A program made the translations under genes and the position numbers. This document shows positions 22,192 through 33,178 of a DNA stretch of 64,000 nt, in pieces. The notes beneath the pieces are model-generated. The model saw only the letters and a program-made list of their open reading frames with translations, searched no databases and had not been told where the DNA came from. Position 1 is the first letter of the stretch; each line of letters opens with the position of its first letter. The DNA is from Earliella scabrosa (lineage: Eukaryota; Basidiomycota; Agaricomycetes; Polyporales; Polyporaceae), in the NCBI GenBank assembly GCA_022605405.1, contig JABYQQ010000005.1, positions 2,542,001 through 2,606,000 on the forward strand. Direction: 5' to 3'.

Positions 22192-24657
22192 CTATGGGAA
22201 CTTGGGGGAACAGCTTTGGCCACTCAGTATGCACGCAGCGTCGTTATGTGTGTCCGCCGGGGTTCTGAAGGATGAGACGTCACGGTCGCATGTCCTGATG
22301 CACATGAATGTGAGCCTTATATTATAGCGTGCGTGACAAACACGACGCACGGTGTTCTGCCTCTTCACAGCAGGTTGATCTTCTCCTTCAGCGCTCGTCC
22401 ATTCCAAGGCTCTCTTGTTTGGCTCGACCCGCTTGGTTTACACAAAAGTGAGAGAGGCCTCAGCATGTGGACTGCCACAATAAGCTTACTGTAGCTTGCA
22501 TATCAACGCAGCCAGGCGGGAATTCGTAGCACGGAGGCGGGCACCGCACCGCTTTCAGTGGGTGGCCGCCCATCGCTATTTTCTGGCCATGCTGTTCTGG
22601 TGTGACAAAGACGACGCTCCAGTTGATCCCCACAGCTGCCTCCCCGAACATCTGGATGACGCCTTGGATTCCTCGAGACTTCAGATCACGCCTGTCTGCA
22701 CCCGTCATTTCCAGGAGGGTGACGCGCTTCATGTCCTCGGTCACGACGAACGCATCAATCGAGCGGTGGTCCTCAGAAACGACATAGATATGGTTGTCGG
22801 TAGGCTTGAACGCAGCTGTGGTGGTAGGCGTGAAGCGGGCCGGGTCCAGGAGGTCGGGGTGAACCGTCAAACCAGGTCCGAGGCGAAAGGTCGTGCTGTC
22901 GTCGAGTGTGCACTCCAGCCCGTTTTCGGCCTCAACAAGGAGATCGAGAGCGAGCGGCTTGAAGAGCCTCGCAGTGACCCGGGCAAACGAAGACATGGTT
23001 CCGAACAGTCTCAGCATCTTCCGATAATGCATCGCGAGACAGAGTCGAAGGAATTGAGTCGGGATCTCGTAGTTCAAGACGGGGATTGGTAAGACTCGGC
23101 GCGGGTTGACTCGGCCGGTTGCGAAGAAGAATTCGTGAAAGCCGGGCCGTTGTTTTAACGACGTCGTTGCACTGGAATCCAAAGCTTCTAAGAACGCAAG
23201 CGGATCAGCGAATAGGTATCTGGGATCCAACTCCTGACTGAGCGGTCCACGGAGCAGGTGTGCATTGAGGGCGGCGCCAGTCTGTGGCTTCATGCGTTGA
23301 TATGCACTCCTGAGGCAGGATCTTGGGGACGGACCCAGGAGGTCGTAAAGCTCGAGAGGTGTGAACCACGGGTTCTGCGTCCACGGTGCGCGGTTCACCG
23401 ATTCGTGGAGCTGCCTGAAGAACCAATCATGAACGTGATCAAACGGTATGGGAGATCAACGGCTACGTACTGCAGTGAAGAAATCTCTTCTCGGCTCCAC
23501 GTCGTCATGACCCATGCATCGGCATCTCGCTCCTTCGCACAATCCTTCCATCCGTCCTCGGGGGAGGTGACCTGGACAAGAAAGCCTTCGTTGAGACCCG
23601 GGCTGCTCAGTTGTTCGGGTGGTTTGATGGTGTCGACAAATATCAACATGTCTCGCGTCGGGTAGTATGACTGATGACCGTTCACGAATATTTCCCTGAA
23701 CCCGTTGTCGTCCGCAATCCAGTAACACTCCGGAGACGGGCAATACAGCGTGGGGATTCCAAGCTGTAACGCTAGTCCATAGGCGTACGGAACGAAGAGG
23801 GATTTTCCTTGTGGCATTAGTTTGGTCGGCGCGACAGGCTTACCAATATATGCAGGTCCACTCACCGATGCCGGGCTGGCCAATGACGACCATGCCGTGG
23901 ACGGGTTTTCCATTTTCATGCGCCTCCATTCGCGAAAGAATCTCCTCCCATAGTGCGTCGTACTCTTCTCGGATCATGATGACCGGGTTTGCGCGGCGAA
24001 TGGAGAATTCGGGGTCAAGGTACCTGACGTTGTTCTTCTGCTTCGTGATGGAGCGCGGAGTCCTCCAAAGAAGCTTGTAAACTTTGCTGGCTTGATCGAA
24101 TGCGTCTTTGGGCGAACTGGAGGCGCTGGCTGAGAGAACATAATATGTGAGCCCCGCATTACGGAGAGGTAGGGCACAGGATCTGTACAACTCACTGACG
24201 ACGGCAACAAGCCTCTCCGGGTCAACCACGTTCCTGAGGAGGCCGCAGCGGAAGATCTTGGATGCATGAACCTCCAGATATGCAGGATCAACGACTGCGT
24301 ATGCCTCCTGCCGAGCTAGGTGTGATGCGCCTGAGGGGACGATAGGAGCAGCAAGCTATACAGGGTAAAAGAGAGATATAGATGCTATACCAAGCGATTA
24401 CTACACTACCGCACCTGGTATATATCGACAATAATGCTGCTATCTGATCCATACCAGGCATGAGGCTGCTCATCCTGAGCTATCTTCTTGACCTTCTCGC
24501 GGACGCGATTTTCCAGTGCAGCCACTCTTAACTTGTCGTCGGCGGGCACGTAGGGTAATATCGCGGTGTCGAGATATGTGGTAGCGACAGCAGAGGTAGC
24601 GAGTTCGCTGGATTTCTCGGCAAACAACAGGATGGGGCATCGTATATCGGATGACAT
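22192..24657 (-). CDS. Crinkler/RHS-type P-loop ATPase with REase-like C-terminus
   Basis: Large multi-exon gene starting at 24657 (MSSDIRCPILLFAEKSSELA). Exons continue with IVPSGASHLARQEAYAVVDP, then PVHGMVVIGQPGI joined across an intron to GKSLFVPYAYGLALQLGIPT, which is a Walker A motif (GxxxxGKS), then DMLIFVDTIKPPEQ (Walker B-like), ADAWVMTTWSREEIS, a helical part, and a C-terminal domain with RSIDAFVV, VTLLEMTGADRRDLKSRGIQ and NWSVVFVTPE. The D..(E/Q)xT pattern resembles the PD-(D/E)XK-type domain described for Crinkler-RHS effectors. A good intron (gtaagc..accaag, near 22420-22480) adds a last exon ending at 22192; without it the stop is at 22460. No signal peptide is seen. It is bracketed by a segmental duplication. 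The family assignment is from motif layout only. Confidence 0.6.
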
Positions 24658-25065
24658 GATGCGAAAGGACGAATTTGCTATCGAAGTCAGGATGGTTCAC
24701 CCTTCCCCCCATAACCCGGATATTGCCGGGTGGGCGCCTGACACTTCTGTTCAACACCAAACCATCATGCATCAGACTCAAGACCATGGTCATCGACAGT
24801 GGGTAAGATCGATGATTCGAGCACCATTAACTCTGACAACCTCCGGACGGCGAGCTCGAGTGTCGGCGACGCAATGTGTACGTCGGTGCTGCGCAGCATG
24901 GACATTGCACTCTTTCTTGTCTTCCCAATCCATTTCCAAGTTCAAGTCAGGGCCCCTCGGAACATGGTCCTTGTCATCGCCTCGCCATGCGAGGTTGGCC
25001 ACCGTCACATTGTCCTCAAAGGTCCTGGATGAGCGTCAACCAGTATCAAGCTCCACGGAGGCTCG
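24658..25065. other. Upstream region of the Crinkler-like gene
   Basis: Lies between the start codon of the minus-strand gene and duplication copy 2. Open frames here are short and look random; no repeat seen. Confidence 0.45.
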
Positions 25066-25290
25066 TACAGCACGGCTGTACGCAGATCCGCGTGCTGTCC
25101 ATCCACATCGTTCGACCTCCCGAACCCGGTCAGGTTGCTCGATGAGGGCTGACGAACGAGACGGACCCGTTGTTCTTCCGGCAAGTTCAATCCGGAGTTA
25201 CCTTATCCGGAGGGATCAGGGATGTGCGCGAGCGAATGGGAGTGGAACTTGTCGACCGGTGTGACCACAAGCCTGATGTGTTGGGGAGAT
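25066..25290 (+). pseudogene. Decayed 3' end of the secreted deaminase gene
   Basis: Matches 21528-21750 but carries an 11-bp deletion between two gttcg copies (near 25110) and other small gaps that shift the frame. The catalytic exons are missing. It is a relic of the duplication. Confidence 0.8.
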
Positions 25291-25594
25291 AGGGAGAACG
25301 TCTACAGCGGGATAAAGTCAGTGTGACGAACGGGGTGGGATCGCAGTCCCATTGTCAGAGCGTATGAAAGAAGCTTGGATTACACATGCGAATAGCAGGA
25401 TACAAATACAATTGATGATAGACTTCCGCAGAGTCCGAGCCCGATAGCGAGAGCGAGAAAGCATGTAACCCGACAACAGCATCGCAAACGCGGAGGACTA
25501 CCGCGTCTTGATGATGCCAGCGTTGATGAGCTTCATGATGTTCTGGCGCACGGTGGGGTTCTTCATGTGGTCCTGTAGTGCTGCCGGGTTCGAC
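25066..25594. repeat. Segmental duplication, copy 2
   Basis: Counterpart of 21528-22065. Here the STI1 3' end is intact and the deaminase 3' end is decayed. The central part, from gtcccattgtcagagcgtat (25348) on, is nearly identical to copy 1. Confidence 0.85.
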
Positions 25595-27465
25595 TGTGCT
25601 TGCTGCAAGATGGACTGCATGATCGGGTCGCCCATGATTTTCTATCCCATAGCAAGTGAGCACCTCATGTGAATCATCAACCAAGCTGCCCTCCGAACGT
25701 ACCGCGACTTCGGGATCCCGCATCGCCCGCTGGAGCGTCTCCTCCTCGCTCTCGCCCTCGCGCTGCGAGGACAGCGCCTGCTGACATTTCACCACTTGGT
25801 CCGCGATCTCCTTCGCGTGCTTCTTCTCCTCGTCCACGTCCGCCGCCATTTGCACCGCCTCGATCGCCTTCGTGTAGTCGCGCATCGCGTACAGCACGTG
25901 GCTCTTGCGGATGTACGCCTTGACGAACTTGGGGTCCACCTTGATCGCCTCCTCCGCGTCCTTGAGCGCCTCGGGCAGCGCGGCGAGCTTCGTATACGCG
26001 TTCGCGCGGTTGTTGTACCCGCGCGGGTCCTTCGGGTCGCGCTTGATCGCCTCCGTGTACGCCTTTACTGCGCCCGCGAAGTCACCCTTCTTGAAGAGCG
26101 CGTTGCCCTCCTCACGCGCGGCAGACGCCTTCTCGGGGTCGATGTACTCGAGTCGGGCTTTTTCGGCCTGGTCGCGTTCAGCTTGGCGGAGCTTGTTGAG
26201 GATGTCGGGTGTGCGGTGCTCGGTGAGCGACTTGTTGAAGAACTTGATCGCGGTCTCGAGGTCGCCCTTGCGCTGGTGTGCGCTGCCGATACGGCCGTAC
26301 GCCTTCGCGATCAGCTTGTAGTCCGCACGGAGCTAGACGACAACGGTCAGGCTTGCACTCGCTAAGTGGAAGATATGTGGATGACGTACTTCACGACCCT
26401 CATCCACAGCCTTCTCACACGTCTTGATACACTCGTCGAAGTCACCCTTCTCGAAGTACGCGGCTGTTGAGGCGAGTAAATGAGCAAGCATTCGGAGCTT
26501 TAGTCACGCTTGACTCACCAGCAAGGTTGGTGAGGAACGTGATGTCCTTGGGGTAGGTATCCCATGCCTTCTGGAAGTGGACGATAGCATTGTCGAAATC
26601 GCGCGTCTTGTATGCGTCCGCGCCGAGCTTCTTCTCTGCCTCCGCTTCCTTCTTCGCCGCTGCCTCCTCTGCGTCCTCCATCTCGACATCCTCGTCCTTC
26701 GGGGGTTCAGGCGACTTGGACGATGATGCGGCCGGCTGCGGAGGCGGCGATGTCGACTGAACATCGGCCTGGCTCACGCCGGGCGGAAGCTCGTCGGAGC
26801 CCTCCTCGCGCGCGAAGCCCTGCATGTCGAGACCCATAAGCGCACCGAGGACATCGATCATGCGGGGGTCGGACTGCAACGCGCTCTCGGCTGCCTTTGG
26901 GTTCTGCTGGAAGAACCTGAGCTTCTGCATGAAGGCGGGATCTGCGAGGTGCTTCGCGGTACGGGGGTTATTGGCGAGCTTCGTGAGCAGCGCAGGGTCG
27001 CCGAAGAGCTTGCCCAGTCCGAACGCTTCTGCACCATCGCCACGCTCGTCGGCCTGCTTCGCATCGACGACCTCCTTGAGACCCTTGCGTAGGGCGGGGC
27101 TGTCTTCGATCTTGAGACCGGTCTCGTATGCCTGGATGGCTTCGTCGTATCTTCGCTGACCGTGAAGAGCCGCGCCTTTGCGCGCGTAACCCTTTGACCA
27201 TGTGGGGTTAATTTTGATGCACTAGGACACAATCATGCTGCGTGAATAGAGGACTTCAGAACATGATGTTGAGCAGACGCACCTGCTCCGCGTCCTCAAG
27301 CGCGGCAGCCCATTGCCGCTTCCCGGCCTTGGCAGCACTACGGTTCGACCATAGGACGAAGTTGTTGGGGTCGATCTCCAAAGCTTGTGAGAACAGTTCG
27401 ATGGCCTTGTCATAGTCCTTGGCCTGGAAAGCCTTGTTTCCCTGGTCCTTCAGGGCGTCGGCCAT
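25498..27465 (-). CDS. STI1: Hsp70/Hsp90 organising co-chaperone Sti1 (Hop)
   Basis: TPR co-chaperone that links Hsp70 to Hsp90. The start at 27465 gives MADALKDQGNKAFQAKDYDK, the first TPR block (TPR1: NFVLWSNRSAAKAG, NPTWSKGYARKGAALHGQRR). Then come a DP1/STI1 domain (FGDPALLTKLANNPRTAKHL, DPRMIDVLGALMGLDMQGFA), an acidic linker, TPR2A (LGADAYKTRDFDNAIVHFQK, DECIKTCEKAVDEGRE, LIAKAYGRIGSAHQRKGDLE), TPR2B (EEGNALFKKGDFAGAVKAYT, GYNNRANAYTKLAALPEALK, VKAYIRKSHVLYAMRDYTKA) and DP2 (IMGDPIMQSILQQAQSNPAA), ending LINAGIIKTR. Five short introns. A strong heat-shock element lies 150 bp upstream, and the 3' end is duplicated at 21975-22065. Confidence 0.95.
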
Positions 27466-27611
27466 AGTTTTCACGGGAGAGAGGGGATTATGGGACAGAG
27501 TATGGATGCTGCGAATTCAGAGCAACTGAAGCGAACTCTTCCTTGGTTCGCGCAGACAGCACTTTTATCATCGTCGAGGCGTCCGACGCAGGCAGAACAC
27601 AGACCAGACGC

Positions 27612-27634
27612 GAAGATTCGAGAACTTTCGCTTC
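27612..27634. promoter_or_regulatory. Heat-shock element upstream of STI1
   Basis: Contiguous pentamers read GAA-nn-TTC-nn-GAA-nn-TTC-nn-TTC at 27612, 27617, 27622, 27627 and 27632. Four alternating units in a row are a canonical HSF binding site. The site is 147-169 bp upstream of the STI1 start codon at 27465. STI1 is heat-inducible in yeast. Confidence 0.75.
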
Positions 27635-27725
27635 TCGTCCTCCTTTTCTGGACGCATCCCTCTCGATCTAATCTTATCAGTTATGTCATCTTCAGACAAG
27701 CGCCAAGCACATCACATCACATTGG

Positions 27726-28870
27726 CTACAGACTACTACACCTGGCGCGAAGGGCATCGCAAACCACCTTACACTCGAATGGATCCAACCGACACTCCTT
27801 TCGCAAGAATTCGTTCCGCTCGGCCTCGTCCCATTCAGCCATAAGCATCAGCCGCGTCATGTCCTTCAGTCCTGCCGCGACCAATCGGTCTACAAGGCAC
27901 TCAAAAGCGTCGTCTATGGTGCGCAAAAACAGACGGAGCTCCTTGTGTTCGGTGGCCATGTGACGACTATCTTGACCGGGGGCAGCACTCGCACATCCCA
28001 CTGGAGCTGCGGACGCAGGCTATTGGAGCCACAGTCAGCTACGCCAATGCAACAGTGCGTTCGACAAACCGGAGTTTCCGGGAGAGGATCGCCTGGCGCA
28101 TCGGGACAAGGACTCTCGCGAGGGATCGGTCCGTTGAATGTCGCGCTCTCTTGAACGAGTGTGACCGAGGATTCGCGGCTCCAATGCTGAGTCTACAGTG
28201 CGGTTGTGTCAACGCCATAGGTGTTGACACAACATCCGCTCGCAATGAAACTTACTACTATCGAAGTTCTGACAGGAGCGCGTTTTGTGACCCGTGCTGC
28301 CCGTGCCCGAGCTGTGTTTCTTCGCGTCTTGTGGAATGCAGAGCGACAAAAACAATGATGCCGGATGCAGTAATAGCGGATAGGCCAGAAGTCTTCATAT
28401 TTTTCGAAAGTTGGGTAGGCCGACAGGATCTGCGGAGGCGGTATGCATTAATAATCTTATAGAGCGTATCGGTAGCAACGCACGTTTGAGAGCAGACCCT
28501 GTCTGCGATCAGGATCTTGTTGTCCCCAGGTGTGCCTTACATCCAACGCCATCGGACTCAATTTCCTCACGAGCACCTGAGAGCAAGGTTTAGCATTTCA
28601 CCCGAAGATGAAACACAGACAACACGGTACCTTCGCTCCCATGAATTGGTCTTTGTCTTCTTCGGCGATGTAGGTGGCGAAACAATAGCTAAAGTTATGT
28701 CTCTCTTCCGCAGTGGGAGGCAAGGGGATGAATGGCGAGCGAGTCGCAGCTGAATGTTCAGAACGTAGGAGTGGCGGAGCATCTGTCGATTGCTGGGACA
28801 TTGCACTCAGCGAGAGGGGAGGGGTTGGGAGAGGCCCTGCCCGCGAGTCTATATCTATAGACTGGGACAT
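27726..28870 (-). CDS. Uncharacterised paralogue family, member A
   Basis: Start at 28870 (MSQSIDIDSRAGPLPTPPLS). Exon 1 is a Ser/Pro-rich leader ending FSYCFATYIAEEDKDQFMGAK. Exon 2 reads VRHTWGQQDPDRRQGLLSN. Exon 3 reads ILSAYPTFEKYEDFWPIRYY followed by C and a basic, Cys-containing stretch. The last exon carries a C-terminal domain of about 70 residues: LRLFLRTIDDAFECLVDRLV, AAGLKDMTRLMLMAEWDEAE and CRLDPFECKVVCDALRARC. Introns sit in phase 0 after the lysine of exon 1 and after exon 2, as in members B and D. Function unknown; the C-terminal domain looks like a small all-helical, SAM-like bundle (inference). No signal peptide. Confidence 0.7.
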
Positions 28871-29412
28871 GGCTAATAGTACTAGCAAACGATAGGTCTC
28901 TGCAACAGTCATATAGAGCTTGCACTCACCGAGTCATTCGGTGAATGCTGAAGCTGCATAGGCTCAAAGTCCGAGTCCGAGGCAACCTTGCTGGCGATCC
29001 TTGGTCTCGATCCTGCCCAGTACACTATCCGATAAGTACAGACTGGGACGATCGATGCGAGGCTCACCGCAGCGGCCAGGGACTCGGATCTACCACACTG
29101 CCTAAGTCGGTGTAGCAAGCAAGTGCGCTCCCGTTTCGGGTCCCTCCGCATGGCCGACGCCCATACCGCAGCTACTGAGTACTACGGTACCGAAGGTTCG
29201 GATATTATCGCTGCGTCCACGTCGGGCGGAACGAGTCATACAGCCTATGGGCAAGATGAGTCGCGCGGAGGATCAACCCTGTCACTGACACTGACGCACC
29301 GTCATCGATATCATAACCATGTCCGTGCACCCTCGGGGCCCATTATCCACGTCCACTTCATTGACCGCAGTTGCTTGGTCTAAGTATACCCTCCTATGCC
29401 ACTACTATGCAT
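28871..29412. other. Spacer between paralogues A and B
   Basis: Promoter of member A; an AT-rich TATA-like CTATATGAC occurs on the minus strand about 45 bp upstream of the A start. No gene seen. Confidence 0.45.
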
Positions 29413-30597
29413 TCAATCCGTAGCAGGAAATCTGGCTCGGAGCGCATCACACACCAGTTGGCACTCAAAGGGATCCAACCGAACTTCCTGCCGCAAGAGC
29501 CGGTTCTTCTTGTCTACGTCCCATCCAGCTACGACCCGGAGCCGTGACATATCCTTCAACCCTGCGGAAACGAAGCGGTCCAGGAGGCATTCGAAACTGG
29601 GATCGACCGAGCGCAGGAACTGCAGCATCTCTTTTGCAGGGTCGACTGCTTGACGAGGACACGGAGAGCCTCTTCCGTCCGAGTTGAGGTTACGTGTCGG
29701 GTTGCAACGGGTTGGACAATCTCCCTGTGTGGACTGGTTGAGACACAAAGTGATATCAGCGATTGATCGATTGAGAAAGGGATACATGGCATACATTGCA
29801 GTCGACGATAGGATCAGCTGGCACACTGGGGTCCCGATGGACAGACCCATCAGACTGTGTTTCGTGCTCGTTTGCGTCCAAGGTCGAGACACAGGGGACA
29901 GCTGTCACCGACGAACCGCGACTTCCGGATTGACTGGCGACCTATGTAGCCTCGTACCGTGAACGTCATGATCCGCAGCGATCGAGAGGATGCCTTACCC
30001 CACACACATTGGTCCCATGGCACGTCTTCTGCCGGGAGACTGTCTTCTCAAACACACGCCTGCGCCTGTGCCTGCGAAGCTCGCCATAGTGCTGGTGGCA
30101 GTAAAGGCGTATCGGCCATATATTCTCGTACTTTTCGAAGGCCGGATATGCAGCCAGGATCTAAACATACGCGCCTGAGGTCAGTAATCAATCATTAGAG
30201 AGACGGAGTGACACACAGTAGAGAACAGCTGTTGTTTGCGGTCAGGATCGTGTTCGGTCCAGCGGAGTGTGACACCGAGGAATCTAGGGAGCATTTTCCT
30301 CGTCAACGCCTAGGAGTCGTGTTCACATGAGTGTCAACGTGCGGCCCATATTGCAGTGGGAGGGATTACCTTGACTTCCAAAAACGCGTCTTTGTCTTCT
30401 GGGGCAATGTATGTTGCCAAGCAGCGAGAATAGTTTTCGCGCTCGGAGGGAACAGGCATGAGGATGACAGAGTTGTGAACCCTGTCTGCGTGCGAGTTCG
30501 GAAAGTTGAGAGACGCTGAGAGTTGAGAGGGAGGAGTACTTGGGAGGACTGAGTCAGCAATGGTAATGTCGGGCATCATTGAGTCGGCCAATGTCAT
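29413..30597 (-). CDS. Uncharacterised paralogue family, member B
   Basis: Start at 30597 (MTLADSMMPDITIADSVLPS). Exon 1 ends YSRCLATYIAPEDKDAFLEVK. Exon 2 reads MLPRFLGVTLRWTEHDPDRK and QQLFST. Exon 3 reads ILAAYPAFEKYENIWPIRLY then CHQHYGELRRHRRRR. The C-terminal exon reads MLQFLRSVDPSFECLLDRFV, SAGLKDMSRLRVVAGWDVDK and VRLDPFECQLVCDALRARF. Sequence and intron positions parallel member A (about half of the C-terminal residues are identical). A TATAAAT box (30651-30657, minus strand) lies 54-60 bp upstream of the start. Function unknown. Confidence 0.7.
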
Positions 30598-31220
30598 GAG
30601 AGCTGAGTGACAGGATGAACACTGTGTCTTGACATCGAGACCGCCGTCGAATTTATAGGCGTTACATGACCACAGGCATTCGCAGTAGTAACAGAGCAAG
30701 CGGACTCCAGAACGTCTTGCTCACCGGTGCTGCGACGTCTGGAGGCCCCAGGCATATCGCAACGGAGCAGACTCTGAGGAATCCATCTCAGTGTCTCTGA
30801 GTGGTTTTAGAACATGTCAGGTCCCGAGCACTACCTCGAATGAGATGTCTGAGACTCACCACAGCAGACAAAGCGGGATGGACGCGCGAGTGTGTAAATG
30901 AGAGTACGGATGCACTCTGCCGCAGCCGCAATTTGGATAATTTCGTGCAACAAGCAGGCGGGTTGTCATCCAAGGATGTGTCGCAGAGAGAATGTAAGCC
31001 ACTGCGCTACGGCAACCGTGACTTGTACCCTGGAAGTGTTCGAACGTCAACCGCGTCCGGCCACTCAGGGTACAGATGCGGCATTCGGTAGCACTGCCAG
31101 GGCCGGGTCAAACTCGAACATAGGAACGCTTCCCTTGATCCAGCTCGACGTTCTAGACGCCTGCAAACGTGCAACATTCACCCATTCATCATAGTACAGC
31201 CCATACAACACCGCGCTCAC
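30598..31220. other. Spacer between paralogues B and C
   Basis: Contains the member B promoter with its TATA box. The rest shows no gene. Confidence 0.45.
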
Positions 31221-32493
31221 CTATGACCCGCGGAATACTTTACTGAGAACGTCCGCAACGACCTTCCGCTCGAATGGGTCTAGGTGAACGTCCCGAAGGA
31301 GGAATGCATCAACTTCGCTCGCCGACCATTCCGCTAGTATCCGTAGCCGCGTCCGATTCGTGACCCCAGCGCGAAGGAAGCGATCGAGCAAAGGTTCGAA
31401 GGAGGCCTCGATGGAACGCAAAAACGCGCGCACTTCCTGTTCTCCGGGCCCATTGGTCGCATTAGCGAAGCTCGACATTCGAACATCAATGTGCTGGAGA
31501 CCAGGGGCATCCCAACTACGACGTTGATCGTAACCGAAAGAGGCCCAGGGGGCGCGCTACAGGGAACGCGAGAGTTAGCATATCTCAAGCACCGGCTCTA
31601 GCGTATTTGACGAACGTTCTCAGGTCTATCAGTAGTCGACGTAGCGCTTGTTGAGTTCGAGATAGCATCGGCCCGGGGCTGGTCGTCGAGATCGGTAGAG
31701 GCCGAGGTATTATTCAGAGAGCCCGTTGTTGACGACGTCACCAACGTGTGGTTCCTCAACTGCATGCCTCTTCCTTCACTTGCCTGCAAGTCACCATGAG
31801 CAACATCATAAACAACGCCCGTCAACCACTCACGCTTGCGGGGTTGGTAGATACACCAGTATGAGCGTCCGCGCTGGCCCAAGTCCGGGGTTCTCTGGTC
31901 CGCGTCGTTCCAGGTTCATGATGACCCCGTGCCTTGATGTAGCGGACACAGGCCAGACGGGTACTGCAGTAAAAGCGTACCGGCCACTGGTTTTCGTAAT
32001 TCTTGAAAACGGGATACGCAGATAGAACCTGCGGCGATGAGCACGACCAGACCCGGTCAGGACACTGAACTTAAGAAAGGAGGGGTAGGTCACACACACC
32101 GTCGCGAGCAATCGTCGGATACGCTGCGGCCTCTGCTGGCCCCAAGTGTGGCCCAGATCGAGGATTTCCGGGATCGCCTTCTGCATGAGGGCCTATAGAG
32201 GGCCAAGCAGACAGTAAGTGCTCATGGAAGATCGCCTCTGGCTTGAGGGAGCCGCTCCCGAGGCTTCTGAGCCGTGTACGCCGCCATACCTTCGCTTGGG
32301 CGAACTTTCGCTTGTCTTGCGGGAGAATGAGGTGGGTGAAGGAGTAGCTGGTGTTCTGCCTCGCCATGCCGGTGGGCTGGGGCACCATCCGAAGGCGTAG
32401 GCGTGGAGAGCGCGGGGGCGTTGGGAGGGACCAAGCCGGATCCGTGCGATGGCTCTTCGAGTCCGAGTCTGAGTCCGTGTCCGACTTGGCCAT
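31221..32493 (-). CDS. Uncharacterised paralogue family, member C
   Basis: Start at 32493 (MAKSDTDSDSDSKSHRTDPA). Exon 1 ends NTSYSFTHLILPQDKRKFAQ then AK. Exon 2 reads ALMQKAIPEILDLGHTWGQQ and RPQRIRRLLATV. Exon 3 reads LSAYPVFKNYENQWPVRFYC. The C-terminal exon begins MSSFANATNGPGEQEVRAFL and continues RSIEASFEPLLDRFLRAGVT, RLRILAEWSASEVDAFLLRD and VHLDPFERKVVADVLSKVF. More diverged than A and B. The region between exons 3 and 4 is not fully resolved. Function unknown. Confidence 0.65.
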
Positions 32494-33178
32494 GGCCTGA
32501 AGCGAGAGGCAGACAGAGGAGTTCAATGTACACGACAGAACTGGCGGTGGCCGCGTTCCTCAAATACACGCCGGGCTGTAAATCCGAGCACAGACAGCAA
32601 CGTGTATCGCAAGGCATTCTGCGTACGGGAGGGTCCCATGCGCAAGCTCCAGGGTCGACGATGCGCGGCGACTACAATTCATGTTCCGATTGTCCAGTGA
32701 AACACGGACGACGAACGAGACCCTGTGGATGACGTGTCCGCAGTTCCGTCGGAAATGGACCTCGAAGGATCATCTAGTGACTCGAACGAAGCTCATAAGT
32801 TCGAAAGAGGAGGATGTATGAAAGACGGACGAACTTGAAGCTTGAAGTTGGGAGCAGTCAAACCGGGTTATTCAGGGTTCAACTCTTGCTGGTACTAGGG
32901 TGAAACAATCCCAAGCGGTGCATCTGGTGCTATGCGGCAGGTACGGGTTGCTCCGCCATGCTCGGATCTAGCGAGGTCTTGAAGGTACACTTCAAGGTCT
33001 GCTAGTGCCAAGTGGACATCCCAAGCGTTCAACGCGTTGGGCGTCTACACGCGCGTCGCGCGTCATGAGCGCTTGAGCAGGAACATGGTAGTCGCGTCTT
33101 GTCTCCGACGTCCACTAACCTTTGCTCTTCTCCCGCTCGACATCCTCGTTCTACTCGACCCGACGGGGACGCATATGC
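32494..33178. other. Divergent spacer between paralogue C and NUP107
   Basis: Holds both upstream regions. No gene or repeat seen. Confidence 0.45.

Noticed and set aside
24566..25264. 232-codon plus-strand open frame
   Set aside because: Runs antisense to the Crinkler-like gene start and then into the decayed deaminase copy; the similarity to the deaminase end is explained by the duplication.
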